NCBI GenBank assembly: GCA_003255025.1
Contig: QANY01013732.1
Coordinates: forward strand, 1-64,000
Direction of reading: 5' to 3'
DNA from: Datisca glomerata
Lineage: Eukaryota; Streptophyta; Magnoliopsida; Cucurbitales; Datiscaceae
DNA length: 64,000 bases
The notes beneath the pieces were generated by a model, which did not search any database, was not told the DNA's origin, and was given only the letters and a program-made list of their open reading frames with translations. Below are positions 23,029 through 34,419 of the stretch, piece by piece. Position numbers and translations under genes: made by a program. Position 1 is the first letter of the stretch, and each line of letters begins with the position of its first letter.

Positions 23029-23593
23029 CAATCACTTAGCCTAGGGTCATGGACTCGCAATAAAGTATTGCGCATACTTTCAAGAAAATGATGCATCCTT
23101 ATTCATTATTTTATGCCCCAGCATTTGGCTTCACGTTGATGATGAAAAAAAATGAATAATTTCTACATATTTTACTTTTTTTTGTACTTTAATTGTAATC
23201 CTCCAATCGTGTTTTGGCCTTCTTCATGTCCATACCAACTTTTCTCGTGATGACTTTTCAGATTTCACCTCACACTCAGACCACCTTTCTTAGTTCATAT
23301 TCTTTTCTTTTTTACTTTTTTCAATTAGCTGTCACTTAACCAAGTTTATACTTCTGATTTATTTCAAGAGTAATTAATGATATCTTAGAGTTAAAAGGAA
23401 TGAGAAATAATGGAAAAAAGGAGAAGATGAAGTATATGTATTTGTCAACTAAAAAAAACTCTTCATTGATGATGAACAATGTTTACAAATAAGGATTTGG
23501 AAAAATTATGGAATAAGAATTTCTTAAGTATTCGAGACGGCTCTTTTTAAAAACATTTTTTGCCAAACTTCATTTTTCCCATACTTAGAGCAG
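23029..23593. other. Ogre-like 3' untranslated interior
   Basis: About 0.56 kb between the integrase end and the 3' LTR without a recognisable frame on either strand. Confidence 0.5.
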
Positions 23594-24153
23594 TCAAACG
23601 AAGTACTTCTTGACTGCATCTGAATTAACTGCATGCGGTAAATCATTTTCATCCATATTTGTTAGAATGAGAGCTCCTCTTGAGAATGCCTTCTTGACTA
23701 TGAAAGGTCCTTCATAATTTGGGGTCATTTCCCACGATAATCTTTTTAATATGGGAGTATCTTTTTCAACACCAATATCATTCTCAGAAACATCGGGGAC
23801 ATAACCTTTTGTCATACACTTGCATCATTTTTATTTGACACAATGAAGTCATACTTTTTTCCTCGATCAAATTCAATTGCTCATATCATGTTTGTACCCA
23901 CTCTGCTTTTTCTAATTTCGCCTCCATTAAGGCTCTAAGGGAGGGAATTTCCATCTCAATTGGAAGGACCGCTTCCATGCCATATACCAAAGAGAATATC
24001 GTTGCCCCAGCTGATATTCGGGCTGATGTGCAGTACCCATATAGTGCAAACATGAGCATCTCATGCCAATCCTTATAAACCTCTGTCATCTTCTCTATGA
24101 TCTTTTTTATGTTCTTATTGGCTGCTTCCACTACTTCGTTCATCTTTGGACGA
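23594..24153 (-). pseudogene. Ogre-like integrase, C-terminal part
   Basis: Starts at YRPKMNE (about 24150), continues with AANKNIKKI and FSLVYGMEAVLPIE, and ends NYEGPFIVKKAF followed by VNSDAVKKYF and a stop near 23594. These match the end of Ty3 integrases (catalytic-core tail and GPF/Y-like module). A frame change near 23830-23880 separates the two open pieces. The N-terminal part of the enzyme is at 25104-25700, on the other side of an insertion. Confidence 0.75.
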
Positions 24154-25103
24154 TAATATATATATATATATATATATAATGAAAATTGTGATTAGAAGTA
24201 AATTCTAAAGAAATGAGAAATATTCAAAAAATTTATAAAAATAATACGAAGGATAGTACCCTTCGGGGAGTGATTGGACTGGCATATGCCATAAAAGGGG
24301 ATTCAACTCCATTTCTCATACCTTCATTCATTGATTCACTCATTGTTAACATTAAGGTTAGCCTTAATCGAATGAACAATTCAATGCACTGAATTGAGTC
24401 AAAGGACCAATCCTAATTGAATTGAGCCCCATCATAATGAAATTCATTTGATTGATACATGTATTCATCAATTCGACATAGATACAAGATATTGTTCATT
24501 ATGTGACTCAATTCAATTAGGATTATACTTACATTCCCTAGTTAAATAAAATGTATCGTTCCTGAATGGGCCACTATGTGGATAAGATATATTTTCTTCC
24601 TTAGTAAGATTATATGAGCAAATGCCTGAACCAAAATATATTATTGCTATGGGAGCATGCACAATTACAGGGCGGATGTTCAATACCGATTCTTATAGTA
24701 ATGTTCGGGGAGTCGATAAGTTAATTCCTGTGGATGTCTATTTGTCGGGTTGTCCACCTAAACCAGAGGCAGGTATAGATGCTATAACAAAACTTCGTAA
24801 GAAAATATCTCGAGAAAACTATGAAGATCAAATTAAGGCTCAACAAGAGAATCGGTGTTTTACTACCAACCAAAAATTTCATGTTGGACGAAGTACTCAT
24901 ACTAGAAATTATGATCAAGGATTACTCTATCAACCACCATTTACTTCAGAGATCATTCTTCCTGAAACATTTTTCAAATACAAAAGTACATTATCTTCCT
25001 ACGAATTAGTGAATTAGGCAGGAACATTTTGTAGAGAATAATAAAGAAGGAGTGTCAATCTTCATAAAGTTTTTAGCGTAAATGGGAAATACTTATATCA
25101 AAA
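24154..25103 (+). other. insertion containing plastid DNA (NUPT) inside integrase
   Basis: The integrase coding sequence is cut cleanly between ...HHNSSP (25104 side) and YRPK... (24153 side). The inserted block starts with an (AT)n run. It then has about 420 bases of unassigned AT-rich DNA containing an 18-bp inverted repeat (aatcctaattgaattgag at 24410-24427 and its complement at 24506-24523). It ends with a plastid ndhK piece and the start of the ndhK-ndhJ spacer. Only the right part is securely plastid. Confidence 0.7.
24598..25017 (+). pseudogene. plastid ndhK (NDH subunit K) C-terminal fragment, nuclear copy
   Basis: In plastids NdhK is the subunit of the thylakoid NADH dehydrogenase-like complex that holds an iron-sulfur cluster in the membrane-arm junction. 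Here the frame begins at [14 protein letters not shown] and continues with MGACTITG and [18 protein letters not shown]. It then runs through [15 protein letters not shown] to a TAG at 25015-25017. Two of the cluster-ligand cysteines (in GAC and GCPPKPE) are kept, but the N-terminal half with the others is missing. There are substitutions at positions normally invariant (GR for GG, LSG for LPG). No start, promoter or transit peptide is present, so it is a non-functional nuclear insertion. The family call is secure. Confidence 0.88.
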
Positions 25104-25720
25104 TGAAGGAGATGAATTATGATGCTTAATTTTGAACTGCTCACATAATTCTTTCATCATCTTGCTATTTAAGTTTGTTCCATTATCTGTGATGATCCTT
25201 TCAGGTAGACCATAACGGAAAATTATTTCCTTTTTAATGAACTTAACAACCACCCTTCTGGTTACGCTCGAATAAGAACTCGCTTCCATCCATTTGGTAA
25301 AATAATCTATAGAGACCAAAATTAAATGATGCACGTTTGAGGCTTTTGGTGTAATGGGACCAATGGCGTCCATAACCTACATGGTCAAGTGTGGTCATGA
25401 AATGTAAAGGGTATGCAGGTACGTGAATTTTATTTGCATAAATTTGACATTTATGAGATTTCTTGGCGTACTTGATGCAATCAGATTCTAGAGTTAACCA
25501 ATAATATCCTACTCTCTGGATTTGTTTGGCCATCATATGTCCATTAGCATGAACACCACAATTCCTTCGTGAATGTCCTCTATGATTTGATTCGCTTCCC
25601 TTTGGTCAACGCATCTTAAAAACACCATATCATGATTTCTTTTGTAGAGTATTTCACCATTTAAGAAGAAACCATAGACAATTTTCTAATAATGCGTTTA
25701 TCATTCTCGGAAGCTTTGGA
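25104..25720 (-). pseudogene. Ogre-like integrase, zinc-finger and catalytic core part
   Basis: The minus strand shows the zinc-binding region (GYYWLTLESDCIKYAKKSHKCQ near 25480) and then the catalytic core start (MDAIGPITPK near 25365, with first Asp in SIDYFTKWMEA). The second catalytic Asp follows in IITDNGTNL (near 25190), then the end at KIKHHNSSP. A frame shift separates finger and core. The third catalytic acid would be in the piece at 23886-24153, beyond the plastid insertion. Confidence 0.75.
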
Positions 25721-26580
25721 TGGGTATTCCCCATTCTTTATGTACTGCTTGATGTCATAATATCATGGTCTTGATGTAGCTTCTCAATTTTTATGGGTTG
25801 CACTTCTTCTTTAAAGTCTGCGGCAAACATTGACACTAGAGTTGCCAATGCATCTATGATTTAATTATTCTCTCTGGGTATATGGTCAAATGAGATCACT
25901 TCAAAAGTTCGGCTTAATTTAGTTACATGTTTATTCTAAGGTACCAGCTTGGAGTCTCTAGCTTCTCATTCCCTGTTTAGTTGTCATATCACCAATAATG
26001 AATCTCTGTACATTCAAAGCTTCCATATCTTCATATCACAAGCTGCTTGAATTCCCATAGAACATCCTCATATTCTGCCACATTTTTTGTACAATCAAAG
26101 CATAGGTTTTCCATGAATGGGAAAAATTTTCTCTTAAGAGATATGAGGATTGCCCCAATTCCATGTCCTACATCGCCATCAAATAATATTGTCCACAATT
26201 CTGGATCTATGGATTCTCCTTCATTTTTAGTATGACTGATACGTTCTCATCAGGAAAATCAAACCCCATAGGCTCATAATCTTGCACTGGTTGATCTGCC
26301 AAATAATCACCAAGTACACTTCATTTTATTGGCTTTCTCGTGATATAGACAATATCATATTCCGTGAGCAACATTTGTCATTTAGCAATTCACCCAGAAA
26401 GTGATGGATTTTCAAAGATATACTTGATTGGATCCATCTTTGAAATTAAGCAAGTGGTGTGGTATAACATGTACTGTCTAACCCGATGAGCAACCCAGGC
26501 TAATGCACAATACGTTTTCTCCAATATCGAAGAATTTGCCCTATAGTTTGTGAACATTTTTCTTAAATAGTATATTGCCT
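25721..26580 (-). pseudogene. Ogre-like RNase H region, decayed
   Basis: Lies between RT and integrase. No long frame remains. Short pieces on the minus strand are compatible with an RNase H, but the catalytic acids cannot be assigned with confidence. Confidence 0.45.
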
Positions 26581-27900
26581 GTTATTTCCTTCCAGAGGCG
26601 TCTTGTTGACCAAGTACACTATCCATGGATATTTCTGTTACAGTAAGATACAAAATGAGTGGATGATGCCTTGGAGTAGGAGGAACAAGTATAGGCGGAT
26701 TTTGCAAGTATTGTTTGATCTTATCAAAAGCATTTTGACAATCATCATTCCATCCTTCTATATCACTTTTGTGAAGAAGTTTAAAGATAAGTTCACAAGT
26801 TACAGTTAGTTGTGAGATAAACTGAGCTATGTAATTTAATCTCCCCAAGAAACCTCTAACTTCCTTTTGAGTTTGAGGTGGTGGCATATAAATGATGGCT
26901 CGAACCTTGTCAGGGTCAATTTTATTCCTTCTTTGCTGATGAAAAACTAAGTAGTTTCCCTTAAGATGCTGTGAATGTACACTTTGTCGGGTTAAGCTTT
27001 AACTGAAACTTTCTCAACTGTTCAAATAGTTTTCGCAGAGTGACAGTGTGATCTTCTCCTTAATGAGATTTGGCAATCATATCATCAATGTACACTTCGA
27101 TTTCTTTATGTATCATATCATGAAACAGTGTTACCATTGCCCGTTGGTAAGTCACATCTGCATTCTTTAGACTAAATGGCATAACTTTATAACAAAATAT
27201 TCCCCATAAAGTTATAAAAGTGGTATTTTCACAATCTTCAAGAGCCATTTTGATTTAGTTAAGCCCCGTAAAACCATCCATGAAAGAGAAGATTGAATGT
27301 CATGCAGTGTTATCTACTAAGACATTGATATAAGGTAATGAAAAATTATCCTTGGGGCTTGCCCGATTTAAGTCTCTATAATCGACTCACATCCTTACTT
27401 TCCCATTTTTCGTTGGCACTGGGACTATGTTAGCAACTCATTCGGGGACTTTGCCACTTCTAGAAACCCGCTTCTACTTGCTTTTTAACTTCTTCTTTGA
27501 TTTGTACCAGAATGTATGGTTTCATTTTCTATAATTTTTGTCGTACTGGTTTACTTTCGGGCACAAGTGAAAAATGATGAACCACGATATCAGTGTCTAG
27601 ACCTGGCATATCTTGGTAAGACCATGCAAAGATGTCAATATACTCCTTGAGTAAGCCAATTAATTATCGGCGGCTTTCGCTTGTCATAGAAGTGCCGATT
27701 TGGACTTCTTTCGTCTCTTCATCCAATCCTAAATTTATCACCTCCGTTAACTCTTGATATGGTTAAGTTATTTTACCATCCTCTTCTACCATTCTTAACA
27801 TTTCTGGAGATGGTTCAAAATTATCCTCGTCACTTTCATGACTCTACGCTAAAAACGGGATTGTCGAAGTTATTGCTTATGCTCTTGTTTTCAAAATCAC
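26581..27900 (-). pseudogene. Ogre-like reverse transcriptase and connection
   Basis: Domains read from high to low coordinate. An acidic linker is followed by the RT entry (LKEYIDIFAWSYQDMPG near 27620 and a KPVRQKL-like site near 27540). The core near 27200 has MPFSLKNADVTYQRAM and the catalytic YIDDM (near 27085). Then come FLGRLNYIAQFI (near 26830) and WNDDCQNAFDKIK (near 26740), the connection to RNase H. Substitutions (for example Lys for Phe/Gly in the LKNA segment), stops and frame breaks show decay. The equivalent enzyme copies element RNA into DNA within virus-like particles. Confidence 0.8.
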
Positions 27901-28287
27901 AATTCTCAAACCTAAATTAGATTATTGGATGAAAGGAAGGCGAGGAAAGAAAATAAACAATGCATGAGTATGAACTTCATTTCAGAAATGGAAAGAAGTA
28001 GACATAAAAAGAAGAACAAAAGAACTAGAATTGTATTTATCATTAACAGAAGGAAACGAAACAAGTTTTTAGACTTTCATTCAAAGAGATGACATGTAAC
28101 AGACGAAAATGTAGGCCCATAACAACGAAATTCCTAAGACATTGGGCAAAATCATTAGAATTTTGGCATTAACACATTACATTTGAAAATTTCTCAAGAA
28201 GCACTGGTAGCTCAATGATCCCAATTGTTAAGCTCATGATCTGAATCATATCGAGAAACCAAGTCCTTAATACTTGCACTTGATGAT
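27901..28287 (-). other. Ogre-like linker between protease and RT, right of which copia 2 inserted
   Basis: The minus frame near 28169-28290 (ending LLEKFSNVMC) has no recognised domain. In Ogre elements this interval between protease and RT holds a spliced intron, which could explain the lack of conserved coding. Confidence 0.4.
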
Positions 28288-28292
28288 TTTCC
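28288..28292. repeat. target-site duplication (tttcc) of copia element 2
   Basis: The same five bases occur at 36005-36009 after the distal LTR end. Confidence 0.65.
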
Positions 28293-29535
28293 TGTAGGAT
28301 TGATATGGTAACCCAATAGGGGGTGAATTGGGTGATCGTGTTCAAATTAAAAACTTTCTGCACTCAAATGGAAAATGAATGTTCAAGAATGAACTTCAAT
28401 GGTCCACGAGTTTAACTCTTGAAAAGATAAATAAGTAATAGATAAAAGTGTTGAAGTAAATAATTCTTGCGATATTATAAATGCAGTAATATAAAGCAAG
28501 CAAATAAAATAATTACGGAAACTTAAAGTGAGGAAATTAAATTATGAAAATTAAGTGCGAAAAATAAATAGCACAAAATAAAAACTGAAGAAAGAGAAGA
28601 AGATAGACACACAATATTTTTACGTGGTTTGGGAAATCATATTCCTACATCCATGCTCCAAGCCCCCTGGAGATTTTGAATCTTATGATATTTTTAAGGG
28701 TGAAAACCGAACCTTACAAACTCAATTAGTTTTATGGGTGTCAACTAAATCTCACAAGGCTATGTGTTTCGAGATTAAGTGACCCCTTAGAATAATTCTC
28801 TCAAAAGAGTAGAATCTACAATCTAAGCTCATAAAAATAATAATCTTGCTCACTCAAGAAACTTGCAAATATAAAGCTCAAAATATTAATTGGGATTTTA
28901 GGAGAGTATTGGGAGAGCTTTAAAAATAAGTCTCTTGGTTAGGAATTTGTGTTTTGTGAATAGAAATTAGGTGTATTTATAGAGGAGATAGAGATTAGGG
29001 TTTTAGGAGGGAAAACTTCAAATTTTGAATTTAGACAAAGAAAATGACACTACATCCTTAATAAGAAGGACAAAAAATCTTTGACCAAAAAGGCAAGAAA
29101 AACTCATACCCAAAATAACACAATATGGTCAAAAAGTATTTGGGTAAGCTCCATATCTCTTTATCTACTCGAAATTGAAACTTACTTTGTTTGTACTTTA
29201 TAATTATCTCTATCTCATGTATTTTGTCTATTGTGCAAGAGAGATATGATTTTTGGTGTTTAGTCTTTTTATGGATGGAGACTTAATTTATTTTTTTTAC
29301 CAAAGGTAAATAAATTGAGTAAGTTCCTAATAAAAATTACGTGAAAGTAAATATCTTTATGATCTTCAATCTTCATGCTTTATGAACTACTATGAAAATA
29401 AATATTTTCATGATCTTCAATTGGAATGCCTTGTGGTAATTTTTTCAATAGCCTCTACAAACTTGATTAGATTTATTAATAACATCAATGTTTTGTTATC
29501 ATCAAAAGTTATCTCATAGAAATATATGGCTGATA
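28293..29535 (-). repeat. 3' LTR of copia element 2
   Basis: Begins tgtaggattgatatgg and ends ggctgata. It keeps a TATAAATA box at 28974-28981 (minus strand). Confidence 0.85.
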
Positions 29536-29550
29536 ATCTCCCCAATTTTT
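29536..29550 (-). promoter_or_regulatory. polypurine tract of copia element 2
   Basis: The minus strand aaaaattggggagat abuts the 3' LTR, the standard site and sequence for this lineage. Confidence 0.75.
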
Positions 29551-29779
29551 AGGATAACAAACCACTAAGACAAAAAATGTATTTAATCAAAATAATTTAA
29601 TTTACTCCCCCTAAATATATGCTTACCCATCAAAACAAAACATAACTCTTAAGCAAAATCTATTTTCTCCCCATTCGTTATCATAAAAATGAATTTACTA
29701 ATAATAATGAGGAAAAATACTTTTGTCTTGACATGGTAAGTAGAAAAAATATATTTAACTAATATCTAAAATTCCCAAA

Positions 29780-31290
29780 GCAAGTCTATTTTGACAAAAA
29801 CTTTCAACATTTAATGATTTTGTGAAAATATCCGCAAGTTGATTTGTAGTGTTTACAAACTCTGGTAAAATATCCCATTTTTACACATGACCTCGAATAA
29901 AATGATGTCTAAGATCTATATGCTTAGTACGAGAATGCAAAATAGGATTTTTGGATACATTAATTGTGCTAGTATTATCACATCTAACATGACATTTTCA
30001 AAAACTAAACCAAAATCTTTTAGAGTTTGCTTCATTCACAAAATTTGAGCACAACAACTACCGGCAGAAATATATTCGATTTTAGCCGTTGATAGTGCAA
30101 CTAAATTTTGTTTTTTACTAAACCAAGAAACAAGTGAGTGTCCAAAAAATTGACATGTACCACTCGTACTTTTTCTATCGGTTAAGCTCCCAGTAAAATT
30201 CGAATCAGAATATCCAATTAAGTCAAGATGATCACATTTTGGATACTAAAGTTCAAATTTAGTTGTTCCAAGTTAATATTTAAAAATTCTTTTAATAGCT
30301 TGTAAATATGATTCTTTGGGACAAGTTTGAAAATAAGCACATAAACATACACTAAACATGATATCGGGTCTACTAGCAGTTAAGTAAAGTAGAGATCCAA
30401 CCATACCTCGATATTTATTTATCGACGTCTTTACCTTTCACATATTTGTCTAGCTTTGTCGTGCTACTCATAGGAGTATTACTAGCCTTCACATTTTCCA
30501 TACCAAACTTCTTGAGCAAATCCTTGGTGTATTATTCTTGGTTTATAAAGATTTCATCATTCATTTGCTCAATTTGTAGTCCAAGGAAGAAGTTCAATTC
30601 TCCCATCATGCTCATTTCAAACTCCTTACTCACCGAGCTTGCAAAATTCTTACACAAAGATTCGTTAGTGGCACAAACAATTGTATCATCTACACATATT
30701 TGGACAATTAAGATATCATTTCCTTTTGATTTTATGAAGAGGGCGTTATCTATTTTACCCATGTTAAATCCATCATCAATAAGAAATTTACTGAGTCTTT
30801 CGTACCAAGCTCTAGGAGCTTGTTTTAGTCCGTAAAGAGCCTTTTTAAGTTTATTCACGTGATTTGGAAAATTCAAACTTTAAAAACCATGAAGTTGTTC
30901 GACATAAACTTCCTCCATGATGTATCCATTTAAAAAGATGCCTTTGACATCCATTTGATATAAAACAAAATCTTTGAAACATGCAAAGGCTAATAGCATT
31001 CTTATTGACTCAAGTCTAGCAACGGGAGCAGAAGTTTCATCATAATCTATACCTTCTTCTTGATTATATCTTTGCGCTACTAATCTAGCTTTATTTCTAG
31101 TAACAATACCATTTTCATCTACCTTAATTCTCAACACCTACTTATTACCAATTACCGAGTGCTTAGAGGGTCTAGACACAAGTTCACATACATTACTTCT
31201 TTCAAATTGGTTAAGTTCTTTTTGCATAGCAACTATCCAATATTCATCTTTAGGCTCAAGTTGATAAAAGATTTATCAATTTTTTCGCCT
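29780..31290 (-). pseudogene. copia element 2 RT and RNase H
   Basis: The RT runs RNKARLVAQRYNQEEGIDY (near 31080), QMDVKGIFLNG (near 30940), LYGLKQAPRAWYERL (near 30820) and the catalytic CVDDTI (near 30690; usually YVDDI, so the Tyr is Cys). It ends with FFLGLQIEQ. RNase H follows, with GYSDSNFTGSLTDRKSTSG near 30190 and an ALSTAKIEYISAG-like segment near 30080. In intact copies these read the RNA template and remove it. Stops and frame changes occur at several points, for example near 30876 and 30440. Confidence 0.85.
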
Positions 31291-31417
31291 CTATAAAAGA
31301 TTTAGGCTCAAGTTGATAAATAAAACAACATTACCAATACTATGAAGTGTAGAGCGGGTCTCTACCCCTTTTGATGTCTCCCACAAAAAGCTCTTTTGGA
31401 TGATCTTAAACAAACTT

Positions 31418-32382
31418 TCATTCTTTGGGAAGTTGGTTGCAATCTTGTACTTTGACATTTTCTTGGGGAGAGTAACTTGATCCTTCATTAGTATTGATAT
31501 TAACCCCTTCCACATTTCTTATAATTTCATCATCTTGATCATAAAAGATGTTGGAGGGAATAAATTCATCAAAGACAACATGCATGGATTCTTCTACAAC
31601 TAATGTTCTTCTATTATAAACTCTATATGCTTTGCTAGATGTGGAATATCCTAAAAAGATTCCTAAGTCCGTTTTAGAATCGAACTTACTCAGGTTGTCC
31701 TTATAATTTAAAATAAAACATTTACACCCAAAAACTTTAAAATAACTAATATTAGAAATTTTGTTTTTCCAAAGTTCATAATGGGTTTTGTTTAAAATAG
31801 GTCTAAGTAAAACATGATTCATAATGTAACAAGATGTATTAACGGGTTTGGCCCAAAAATACTTAGATAAGTCATTCTCATTTATCATTGTTCTTGCAAT
31901 TTCTTGTAGGGACCAATTTTTCCTCTCAACCACACCATTTTGTTGTGGATTTATAGGAGTATAAAACTCATGGAAAAACCATTTTCATCGCAAAAGGTTT
32001 CAAAGTTTCTATTTTCAAATTATCCACCATGATCACTTCTAATTTTTGAAATTGTAAAACCTTTTTCATTTTGAACTAGTTTGTAAAACTTTGTAAATGA
32101 TTTAAAAGTTTCATCCTTATTTTTTAGAAATAAAACACTAGTATATCTTGAAAAATCAACTATGATAAATGCATAGTGTTTACCCCCAAGACTTATAAGT
32201 TTTGAAGGGCCAAATAGGTCCATATGTAGTAATTGTAATAATCTAGCGGTTGACACCATATGTTTTGATTTGAAAGAGCTCTTAACTTGTTTACCCATTT
32301 GGCAATCATCACAAATTTTGTCTTTCACAAAATTTACTTTAGAAGACATTTTACTAAATAACTTTTTTATCGTATTGAACAT
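31418..32382 (-). pseudogene. copia element 2 integrase
   Basis: The zinc region end (CDDCQMGKQVKSSF) leads into the core with LLHMDLFGP and the first catalytic Asp in FIIVDFSRYTSVLF. The second lies in IRSDHGG (near 32025). After a break come the third-acid region (MVERKNWSLQEIARTM) and the C-terminal FKVFGCKCFIL and LGIFLGYSTSSKAYRVYN motifs of copia integrases. A frame break and stop between 31934 and 32019 split the core. Confidence 0.85.
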
Positions 32383-32506
32383 AAATCCATGCTAGCATAC
32401 TCAAGTCTTCTATGCCATAGCCAACTATCATTGTCAAAAACTAAAAAACATTTTTCATTATAATTTTGAAATCAATTAGATTAATAGTGTAGACATTTTA
32501 GTCCCT

Positions 32507-32824
32507 TTATCCAACAAATAAAATTTTATTTGACACTATATCTATAATTAGATAAAATTCCTTTTCAAAAATTACTCTATAATCTTTATCACAAAGTTGA
32601 CTTTTGCTAAGTAAATTATATTTTAGACCATCTACAAGTAGAATTTTATCTATAACATGAGAAGAGTCATTACTTACGGAACCAATAACAATGATTTTGT
32701 CTTTCTTATCATCTCTAAATGTGACATGTCCTTTCTTTCGACAAATTTGAGTAAGTTTTGATTCATCAGCGGTCATATGTCTCGAGCATCCACTATCAAG
32801 ATACCACTTATCTTTCTTCTTCAA
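32507..32824 (-). pseudogene. copia element 2 protease
   Basis: Starts KWYLDSGCSRHMTAD, the aspartic-protease active-site motif (DSG) of copia, with the later GLKYNLLSKSQLCD segment. A protease would cut the polyprotein. The motif itself is intact over 105 codons, but it is isolated from gag and integrase by stops. Confidence 0.8.
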
Positions 32825-33057
32825 TGGTACCTATAACATAAAAATTTAAAGTTGACTTTTGGTACCCAAATATTTTTAGGTCATTGAGGGTTAGTGTTGT
32901 AAAGAATCCATTCATTTCTTTCATAAAAAATAACTTTCTTTTTATGAAATCATGAATAACTTTTGTGACCTTTAACCCCACAATAGTGACAAATGATATG
33001 AGGATATTGTGTTAGTTTTATACAAATATTTTTGTGATATTTTTGGTTTAAAAGATG

Positions 33058-34368
33058 CTAACTAATCCCTTTTTTATCGGAAGCATTCATTTGCTTACCA
33101 AGAAGCTTGTCAAGATTGTTTCTTCCATTTGTAAATTTAAAAAGGGTTGAATCTAAATCATTTTCTTTATTTTGACTTTGAACAAGGTTTCGATGCAAAA
33201 CATGTAAGGTTGCTTTGATTTTTAAATTCTCACTTTTCAAAAACTCATTTTCTTCTTGAAGTTTTGAAAAACCATTTTTCATAATTTTTATTTTTTAAGC
33301 GAAGTTTTTCAAACTCACTATAAAGTTCTTCAAAAGCATTTTCAAGTTCTTCATAACTAGTTTTATCATTTAAAGTTAGCTTAGAAGAACTTACCTCATC
33401 TTCTAGTGCCATGAAACACATGTTTGCAACTTCTTCTTTTTTGCCTTTGGAGTCGCTATCATCAGTCGCATCCCAAGTTGCCTCAAATGCTCTTCTTTTG
33501 AACTTTTTTTGGGCATTACTTAGATTTGGACAATTAGCTTTTATGTGTTCGGGCTTTTTATACTCATAGCAGGTGAGTGTGTCACGAGGTATCTTCTTAT
33601 CATCTCTTTTTGGAGCATTTTCCCTTCTATTTAAGAATTTCTTGAATCGCCTAGTGAGTAGGGCTATGTCATCTTCCTCATCATAGTCATCCTTCTAACT
33701 ATCAGATTGTTCAAGTGTTGATTTTAGCGCAATGCTCTTCTTCTTTGATGTATCTTCCTCATCATTTTAATTTAGTCTCTTGTCATGCGTCATCAATGAG
33801 CCAATAAGTTCTTCAAGAGGAAGTGTGTTAAGAAATTTGGCTTCTTCGATGGGGGTCACCTTGGCCTCCCAATTCTTTGGTAGACACTTAAGAATTTTTC
33901 TCACCATTTCAACATTAGAATAAGTTTTACTAAGAGATTTCAAGCCATTAAAATATCGGTGAAATGAGTAAACATATCACGTATGGATTCGTCATGCTTC
34001 ATTTTAAATAATTCATAACTATGAAAAAGCATGCTAATTTTATATTCTTTAACTTGATTTGTACCTTCGTGTGTGACTTCTATCAAATTTATTTTTATTA
34101 AGAGCACAAAACAAAACATTCATACCCTTATCATTTAAAAAAAATTATCATCGTCATTCCATTCACAACTTGATTTGGCAATATTTTTACTATCCACAGT
34201 TTTGAATGGAATGTGAACACAATTTTCAACAACATCCCATAAATCATAGTCAATCGATTGAATATAAATCTCCATTCTCACTTTCCAATAAGTATAATCA
34301 TTACCATTGAAAAATGGAGGTCTAGTAGTAGATTGACCTTCAATGAAAGAACCACCCATGGATGCCAT
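33058..34368 (-). pseudogene. copia element 2 gag
   Basis: ATG at 34366-34368 gives MASMGGSFIEGQSTTRPPFF, the standard N-terminus of SIRE-type gag, with YWKVRMEIYIQSIDYDLW next. The central region is broken by stops. The zinc knuckle near 33560 reads CYEYKKPEHIKANC, with the second Cys changed to Tyr. A coiled-coil tail (ENEFLKSENLKIKATL) follows near 33230. Not translatable as one protein. Confidence 0.8.
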
Positions 34369-34406
34369 AACATAAGACGATTAAGTCTTATGTATAGAGT
34401 ATCAAG

Positions 34407-34418
34407 CTCTGATACCAA
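34407..34418 (-). promoter_or_regulatory. primer-binding site of copia element 2
   Basis: The minus strand tggtatcagagc is complementary to the 3' end of initiator Met tRNA, starting a base after the 5' LTR end. Confidence 0.9.
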
Positions 34419-34419
34419 T

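Noticed and set aside
24622..25017. Functional ndhK gene
   Set aside because: Only the C-terminal half is present, with no start, promoter or transit peptide, inside a dead retrotransposon. It carries changes at normally invariant residues.
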